The position numbers were made by a program, and so were the translations under genes. Source: Kalaharituber pfeilii (taxonomy: Eukaryota; Ascomycota; Pezizomycetes; Pezizales; Pezizaceae). Taken from it: 64,000 nucleotides of DNA. This document shows, piece after piece, positions 56,987 through 64,000 of the stretch (position 1 is its first letter; each line of letters starts with the position of its first letter). Below the pieces are notes generated by a model. It ran no database searches and was not told where the DNA came from. It saw only the letters and a list, made by a program, of their open reading frames with translations. Where the stretch lies: contig WHUZ01000014.1 in assembly GCA_015179045.1 (NCBI GenBank), forward strand, positions 558,001 to 622,000. Direction: 5' to 3'.

Positions 56987-57781
56987 ATGTTTTTCATCCA
57001 TGATCTTGAGCGCGTCCTCATACTGCACCCTTCGTTCTTCGGCGCCAACATGCGAGAGCACCTCGTCACAGCGCTACTAGACCAAGTCGAGGGCCTCTGC
57101 ACTGGCCGCTACTACATCATCTGCGTCATGGAAACAACACACATCTCCAAAGGCAGGATTATTCCTGGCAGCGGCATTGCCGAGTTTACAATTCAGTACA
57201 AGGCGCTTGTATGGAAGCCGTTCAAGGGTGAGACCGTGAGTACTCCCTCATAGCCCTCACATCTTCTATCCTGGTTTGACACTCGGAGGCGGGCGCTGTG
57301 CGGATGGAATAGGTTGATGGAATAGTGACGAGTGTCAATAAAATGGGCTTCTTCGCCGAAGTTGGACCGTTGTCGGTGTTTGTTTCGAGCCATGTGAGTA
57401 TTTCCCAGGCGCAGATAAGAAGAGCTCAATAGTTGACATAGCTCGCAATTTGTAGCTCATCCCTGGAGACATCAAATTTGACCCAACAGCAAACCCACCT
57501 CAGTTCACGGACAACGGCGACCAAGTAATTGAGAAGGGGACACACATTCGAATAAAACTCATTGGTACAAGGATGGACGTGAATAGGCTGTACGCCATTG
57601 GAAGCGTGAAAGAGGTACAAGGCTTCCATTTTTGCTATTTCTTGTTCCTGGTTTAATGCCATACTGATAATCTCTCTTTCTGTCGTTTAGGATTTCTTGG
57701 GGTACGAAACCTTAGTCACCCAGGCGCAGCTCAAACTTCGCCTACGGGACGTACTGACTGTTTTTTTTTAGAGTATTGTAA
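56987..57781 (+). CDS. RPB7: RNA polymerase II subunit Rpb7
   Basis: Five exons (56987-57235, 57313-57393, 57456-57614, 57691-57701, 57772-57781) give 169 residues (yeast 171). It opens M-F-F-I-H-D-L and has the N-terminal RNP-like fold (L-H-P-S-F-F-G, E-G-x-C-T-G-R). The linker F-K-G-E-T-V-D-G-I-V and the S1/OB domain follow. The C-terminus A-I-G-S-V-K-E-D-F-L-G-V-L is the family ending. Rpb7 pairs with Rpb4 in the pol II stalk, acting in initiation and mRNA export and decay. The last two exons are 11 and 10 nt. Reading through the fourth intron would instead add about 20 unrelated residues, so the two-intron model is preferred. Confidence 0.93.
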
Positions 57782-59979
57782 ACCTCCAGGGAACATCCTA
57801 CCACATTCCATTTATTACTTTGTTACTTAACACACTACATTCCGGATATCTATATACATTGAACATTAATCCACATAACCACTACCTACAACCGCCGAAT
57901 ATACCCATCTAGCAACATAATATCCTACAAGAAAGAACAACTATCAACGCTAATTTCTTACCTTTTTCTGACATATCAATGAACTACTCCCTACCTTACT
58001 TTTCCTTTTTTTTTTTTTTTTTTTTTTTTTTTGCATGATATAAGTGCATTGTATTATAAGTAAGTTGACATAACAGAAGACTACCCTTGACGAATAATAG
58101 CTGCAGAACAGGAAAGGCTAAAGAGTCGAGAAGAAGGAGGCGCGAAGAAGTTGGGCACATAACTGAAGAAGCGGGGATAGAAAGGTTCTGAGAAATGGGA
58201 GCTGGGAGCTGGAGAAGTATGGGAAACTAAGTTGGAAAAAAAAACGTAATATACCCCACTAATGAGCTGCAAGAGCTCTATCCCTGCCCACTGACCCCCT
58301 TAGCTCATGATAAAGGCTTTGTTTTTTTTTAGCTTTTTATTCTGTTCTCGTTGGTTTATATGGGACGGGATGAAGGATGAACGGCGTCGGAAAAAAATAG
58401 AATGATACCTAAATCAAGAGAAGAGAAGAAATCAAAGAAAATGCAACAAAGGTTGCATAAGGACAAATTGTTATTTGTGAGTGCGTGACCGCCAAATGTG
58501 TAAAACTCTCGTTCATTGTGTATCCGCTCCTCTTCTCACCAAACTTCAAGCGCCCACTCCGGTTCTTTATGTTTTCTCAATGCGTACAGATTGCACTGCC
58601 AACAAAAAAACATGAGATCACGTTTTTCGTGCTGACCTCGTATCCCAAACGAGCACACTTCGTTTTGGCATACACAAATTGCGTGTTCTGCCAACGTGAA
58701 GCAGTCCTAATGAACTCTGGGCGATGGAAAAGGCAGTCTCGTCAACACCAAAGTCAATGGGCATGGAGGGATATAGATGCCACATGTAGTAAAAAACCAT
58801 TTCAACATCACGAATGATACGTTGCATTCCCGATATGTAACATATCTATTTCAAGTACAGTCCGCAACTCGAGCTTCATAGATAATCGCTTCTTTCAAGA
58901 GTGCTTAGGCCGGCCATATTGACTGCAACTACAAGCCCTTACTATCAGCTCGACAACGGAAGAACACACTCCGGCGGTTACTTGAAAGAGAATAAGACTA
59001 ATTTCATAAACTCATAAGGCCAAAATCAAACCAATAAAAGTAAAAAAAGAAAGAAAAAATTAAGCAACACGAGTAAACAGAAAGACGAATATCAAAGAGA
59101 TCCCATCTCAAAATCAGCCAAGCTGTCTTGTCCCCCGCTCGTCTGTAATTCAGATACAACCACAAATAAAGCAAGAAACACTGCTGGCAATGAAAAAAAG
59201 AAATGCGTTCCGAGGGGGTTATCAAAATAATGCATCCCTTCCTATAAACCAATATAGTAATCCCATCCCATGCCAGATATACCAGAATACCCATACCTTC
59301 CTCCCTAGCCAATCCAAAAAATTCAATATCTTTCCATACCTTCAACCTCGTGCTTCGTATTCCTCGCGAAGTCCAAACTGTAAGAAATAAATATACTAGC
59401 CCTCAGTTATCGAAATCCTCATTTCGAGAATCTTATAGGAACATATGAATCCTAACGAGAGAAAGAACAAATAAATATAGTTCAACGAACGCCGAAGAAA
59501 GAAGAGATGTAAACGAATGTCTGCAAGACAGCCGTGTTCCCAAAGATGAAAATGACAACAATGGTGATATGGATGCAAGTGGACTGATGCACTCCAAACT
59601 GTCCATCCGGAAAGGGAAAATAAGTAAGAAAAAACAAAACATCACTACTCGAAAAACGTGGTTAAAACCGTGGTATAAGCCATAATCAAAACAATAATGC
59701 CAATGAGAACCCACGTTCCCAGCCCCAAAACGGAATGCCTAACAAGTTCAACAACCCCCCTCCAAACTCCATTGATAACAATTTTTTCAAAGCAAAGACA
59801 CAGCAATATTTTGGTTAACGAATCAAAACTCCACATATCCCAAAACCTTGGCCCTTTACAAACCCAGAGTTAATAGAAATTAGAATATTAACTACCACAT
59901 ATATGTAGACAGCACATCCAGGTGCACCATTACCGCGGGCTAGCCAGTCAGCATTGGGAGAAGCGTTGAATGGCCAATT
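57782..59979. other. Convergent 2.2-kb gene-free region
   Basis: Lies between the RPB7 and IRE1 stops. It contains a ~30-base T run at ~58.00-58.03 kb and AT-rich sequence with no recognised gene. A 63-residue hydrophobic minus-strand frame at 59645-59836 is too short to support. Confidence 0.5.
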
Positions 59980-62900
59980 TCACACATCTGGAGGGGTATA
60001 GTAGGCTCGCAAGTCCTTAGATGCAAATCCTGTCTCCATATTCACCCTGTAGACGTGGAGGAATAGATCTGGGAATCTGGTCGTAAAGTAATTAAGGTAT
60101 CCCTCTGGTAATGGACCTACTGCTGCTTGTGCGGCTTTAGACATGTCCTGGTAGTGATTTCTCTTCTCTATTGTAAGCAATTGTTGTGAAACGAGAGTCT
60201 CACGAAGATTTTATATACCTTGTTTCTAATAACTCTCAGAAGGTCCAATACCTTCTCCCCATCATACCCTCTTCGTTTGTTCGCCGTTATTTCTTCGTGG
60301 AACGCTCGATCAATCCTCTTAAGCCAATCGGATCTCACAATGTTCCTGGCATCACGCTCCAAGACTTGAATATGAGGAGATTTATATCTCCCTTCCTTTT
60401 CTAGATCCTTTTCTTTCTCAAATCGATCTGAGGAGTCTATGAGGAAAAGCAGTCTCTTCTCAGGAGTCCAGAAATATGGGTGCATGAGTATAGTTTGTGT
60501 GTCCGGCCTATTCAAATTTAGTGAGATGTTACAGAGATACCACAGTAAGAACCTACCTTGCTTTTGGGTGCCGTTGAATCATTTTTCGTATCAAATCTTT
60601 AGCAAGATACCCAGTTTCGTCAAGTGCTTCTAAAGGCGACAAATCACTTGAACCTGTGATAACATTCATTTCTCTGCTATACTTCATCGCTCCAAATGGA
60701 TGGCCTCCTTGTGTCAATACAAAGAAAAAGACACACCCCATTGAGAAGACATCGATCGCTCTTGTTGCTCTCCTATTGGGTAGCCCCTCGAATATTGCTG
60801 TTTCCGTACTTGAACCCGATGTCTCACTAACAGTTGAGGAGGAAAATGGTCTCATATCCATCGAACCATCATCCATAAGTAATTCTGGAGCCCGCCATCC
60901 TGAAGTACCTGCCGCGTGAGCAGTAGTTGCTCGGAATGAGGATTGATTTGCTTCGAGTTGCTTACACAAACCAAAGTCTGAAATCAATATTCGAGGGTGT
61001 TGAACTTTCGAAGGGTCTCTAGGGAAGCGCTTTGGCTCGGAAACAAGAATATTTTGTGGCTTGAGATCACGATGAACGATTTTCATCTGATGTAGGTGAT
61101 TAACTCCTGACGCGATCTGCTTAAGAACTTGTTGAGGGTCCAGGAGCTGACGAAGATCAGCATGTTTTGGCTCTATTACCACATCACAGAGGGATGCTCT
61201 GCATTGCTCTAGTGCAATGTATAAAAATTGATCGAGCTCCTTCATACAGTGGTACCGAATAACATTGGGGTGATCGTCACTATCCTGGAGAAGCTTGACT
61301 TCTCGGTGGGCAACATCGAAGAAAGTCCTTAACATTCGCTTTACAGCGACTGCCCTTCCCTCAAATTTTCCTTTGAAAACTACCGTTCCCTGACTTCCTA
61401 ATCCTAGAGTCGACTGAGCGTTCTGATGAACCTCCAGGTTATCGATTCTAATTATTGATGAGTCAATGTCACCCGACTCATTGATAACCTTAACATCGGG
61501 CTCCAGGTTGCGTGCGGTTTGTTGTATATCCTTTGCTCGATCCACGATTCTTCCTATCTCATCGCTCTCCTCCGCTTGTTGGGCTTTGTTGGCTTTCTTC
61601 TTTTTACCTCGTTGTCCTCTGTGCGCTTTCCTTTTTTTTGGTGTGGATGTGGTTGGTGTTGGTGGCTCTTTCTCATCCTCAAAGGCGTCGTTCAGCGGTG
61701 TCTTTGGTCTTTCCTCAAATCGCACAATCCTCACCTCTGGGAGTACAGAAGCATCCAAGTTTGGAGGAGGCTGAGGTGCGGGTGTATCCTCAGAATTTGG
61801 CGTTTCTTGGGCTACCAGAGCCCCATCTGTCTTTCCATTTGCTACTTGAGATTCCTCGTCTGCCTTTATAGGTGGCGAGTCCGATCCGAGATGTCTCTCT
61901 TCAGAAACGCTGGATACCTCCTGACGTCCAATTTTCGGCTTTACGTCAGCTTCTTCCACGGGTTGAGTTGTGGGTTGAGGCTCTGTTTCTACTTTGGCTT
62001 TCACTTCAGGCATAGCCTCAAAGTTACTTATAGGTTCAGATGCCGTTACTGGCAATGGAATTGCTGTCATAGGAGAGTTTCCTGGACGTGGTTCTAGGGT
62101 CTCCATGTTTGTTGCATCCGTTTTTGCCTCTGGAACTACAATTGATGAGTCCTTGATAGCCGCATCAAAGCTCCATTTCCCTTTGCCCATGACCGGGAGC
62201 CTTGGATCATCAAACCAATAATACAAAAATCCCAGTAAGAATGGAATAGCAAGGGCAATATTCCACTTGTAGGTCATCCCGAGTCGTTTGATCGCCGTAG
62301 AGGGAGATGATGGAAGAGCTTTATCAGTGCTTTCTGATGACTTCGGCTTATCCAAGCGATTCTCTGTTGGAGCGCCGATGAGAAGCGGTTGCTTACCACC
62401 AATGAAGGCGGGTTCAGCTGGTGGGCTGTAATGGTTGGTTGGATGGACTCCAACGAGAACCTTCATCTTCTCAGGCTGCTCTAGCTTAGAAAGTTGAGGT
62501 TTTAGTCGATAACAAGGTGCTGCGGAGCCGCTCTCGGAAACAAAGGGATAATGAAGTTCTGACAATGCGTACCATCCACCTTGCTCAGTGCACCCCACAT
62601 ATGTTTTATCTACATGTGGCCGTTCTGCATCAACAAATGGTTGAGGAAGAACGAGAAAGTTAGTTTTGTCTGCTGAAGAAGACTTAATCACGTCAAATAC
62701 ACGGGCCACTGGGGACGCCAGAGGTTGGTCATAAACCGGCGGTGCTTTGGACCCTATATTACGGAAACTTGTTAAACAGTGATGATATATATGAAGCTGA
62801 CGACAGTGCATACCTCTGCTTCGATCAAAGCCAAGAATGCGGCCATTGTGTAGTGCATAGATGTAGCGATCATCCATAGGTTCACGATATTGCGCTGCCA

Positions 62901-63934
62901 AGTCAAGATCACTGTTATTAGGGCCCCATTCTGTGTACTTGAGAGTCCATAATAGCTCGTTGGTATCCATATCTTCGACCGTTACAGTGTACTCTATCCA
63001 TTCAGTAATGTAAGTAATTTAATCTGGGAAATTATGTAATGAATAAACATACCAGTTCTCGCAACCAATATGGTTTTATCCGATTCTCGATTTTCACACT
63101 CGTCTTCGAGATCATCGGCCTCTTTTGGCTTACAACGACTCGTGTCGACTAGCATCCTAGCCCCTCCACCAGTCTTGAAAACCCTCAATATGTCACCAGT
63201 TCGCCCATCTATGGCATATGTAACTGTCTGTTTTTCTCCGCTGTAGGCTCTGCGAGTATCAGTTGACCACATCGGCGAACGTTCAACAAGTTTTTTCATT
63301 GTCATTCCTGTTCTCTGTTTTGATATCAGTATTTGCCGAAACCGAGATCAGGCCAAGCCCTTTCCCTTATGAATAGTTGGTAATCTACCTCGAGCCCTAA
63401 TTCCGGATGATATCGAAATAAAGCCCCCTCCTCAATCGGTTCGACGATCCAAACAAAATCGTCATCATCAATCCGATCACTGGTATCATTCCGCCTGTGA
63501 TATACAGTTTGCACGACGGGTGTATCTGACAGTAATTCCCATATGAGGCTTCCTGTCTTTCTTTCCCTTGCTTGGAGCGTACCATCCACCATCGCTATCA
63601 AGACAAAATCTCCCATTTTCCAATCAGTTATTGACCTTGGTGCGCCGAGCGCGGTATCTCCATTGAACCCATATGAGCTTTGTAGGCTTAGGGGCTGCGG
63701 AGATATCGTCGCCAGAGAACCGGACTCTCCAGCCGGTGGGACTGAAAGTGCTGACTTGGTGTGTGCATGGGCGCGACCGCCTTTCACAGGCTGGGTACCT
63801 GCTGAGACTGGTCTGTGCTGCTGTCCCCAGACTGCTCCAAATAGTTGTATAAAAAATAATAAAATCAGGAATTTCCAGATTGGGACGACATTGGAGTAGA
63901 AAGGCCTTGACCCAGTGACGTTTCGCCCGCGCAT
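59980..63934 (-). CDS. IRE1: Unfolded-protein sensor kinase/endoribonuclease Ire1
   Basis: Six exons (63934-63389, 63314-63053, 62993-62814, 62753-60557, 60507-60219, 60162-59980) give 1218 residues. A signal peptide or anchor (I-W-K-F-L-I-L-L-F-F-I-Q-L) leads into a luminal beta-propeller-like sensor. A transmembrane segment lies at ~490-510 (W-N-I-A-L-A-I-P-F-L-L-G-F-L), then a charged linker with K-K-R-K-A-H-R-G-Q-R-G-K-K-K-K. The kinase domain from ~770 has G-L-G-S-Q-G-T, H-R-D-L-K-P-Q-N and D-F-G. The KEN RNase (~1060-1218) keeps Tyr, R-N-K and the catalytic His of N-H-Y, and ends in a short tail after L-R-A-Y-Y. It acts in the ER membrane, splicing HAC1-type mRNA in the unfolded protein response. 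The start codon is 66 bases from the window edge and the gene appears complete. Confidence 0.97.
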
Positions 63935-64000
63935 GATAACGAGGGGATAAATTTCACCACCAAGACCTGCTTAGTGAAACAAGCAAGCAAGCGGCGACAG

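Noticed and set aside
59645..59836. 63-residue hydrophobic minus-strand frame just after IRE1
   Set aside because: One possible membrane helix only, inside likely IRE1 3' flank and too short to support without transcript data.

Overview
The window is nuclear DNA of a filamentous ascomycete. The genes are intron-rich: most have 3 to 13 exons joined by 41-90 nt introns with GTRNGY donors and YAG acceptors. Every recognised protein is closest in type to Pezizomycotina families (a Reg1-like PP1 regulator, an EF-hand MscS channel, DapB-type dipeptidyl aminopeptidase, an ascomycete-style alpha-tubulin tail). Gene density is low, at about 14 intact genes in 64 kb, with long AT-rich intergenic tracts carrying decayed TA-flanked transposons. 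This fits a transposon-rich lineage such as Pezizomycetes, but the taxonomic placement is inference only.

Left part (1-37 kb, gene-poor). A Reg1-like PP1 regulatory subunit lies at 3.7-5.5 kb (-). A decayed TMA22 translation factor gene lies at 10.9-12.3 kb (+). A transposon-rich tract follows at 13.4-16.1 kb, with a 185-bp ATTT microsatellite and a Tc1-type relic nested in a larger inverted-repeat element. Next come an MscS-type organelle channel (16.8-20.5 kb, -), alpha-tubulin (22.0-23.8 kb, +), a major facilitator transporter (25.2-27.0 kb, -) and a conserved fungal mucin-like protein of unknown role (28.8-30.5 kb, -). About 7 kb without a gene then contains a 749-bp pogo-type miniature element at 36.0-36.75 kb. 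A smaller relative of that element sits at 9.1-9.5 kb.

Right part (37-64 kb, dense housekeeping). In order: a small basic Arg-Thr repeat protein (-), chaperonin subunit CCT4 (-), proteasome ATPase RPT1 (-), succinate dehydrogenase flavoprotein SDH1 (+, divergent from RPT1), NAD(P)HX dehydratase (+), dipeptidyl aminopeptidase B (-), F1 ATP synthase alpha (-), ER dioxygenase MPO1 (-), RNA polymerase II subunit RPB7 (+) and the unfolded-protein sensor IRE1 (-). These are independent core genes rather than a pathway cluster.

The most notable features are very small internal exons whose splicing is needed to restore conserved proteins (5 nt in SDH1, 8 nt in RPT1, and 11 + 10 nt at the end of RPB7), the TMA22 pseudogene, and the set of TA-flanked non-autonomous elements. 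No CRISPR array, rRNA, tRNA or secondary-metabolite cluster was seen. I found no clearly new biological system.
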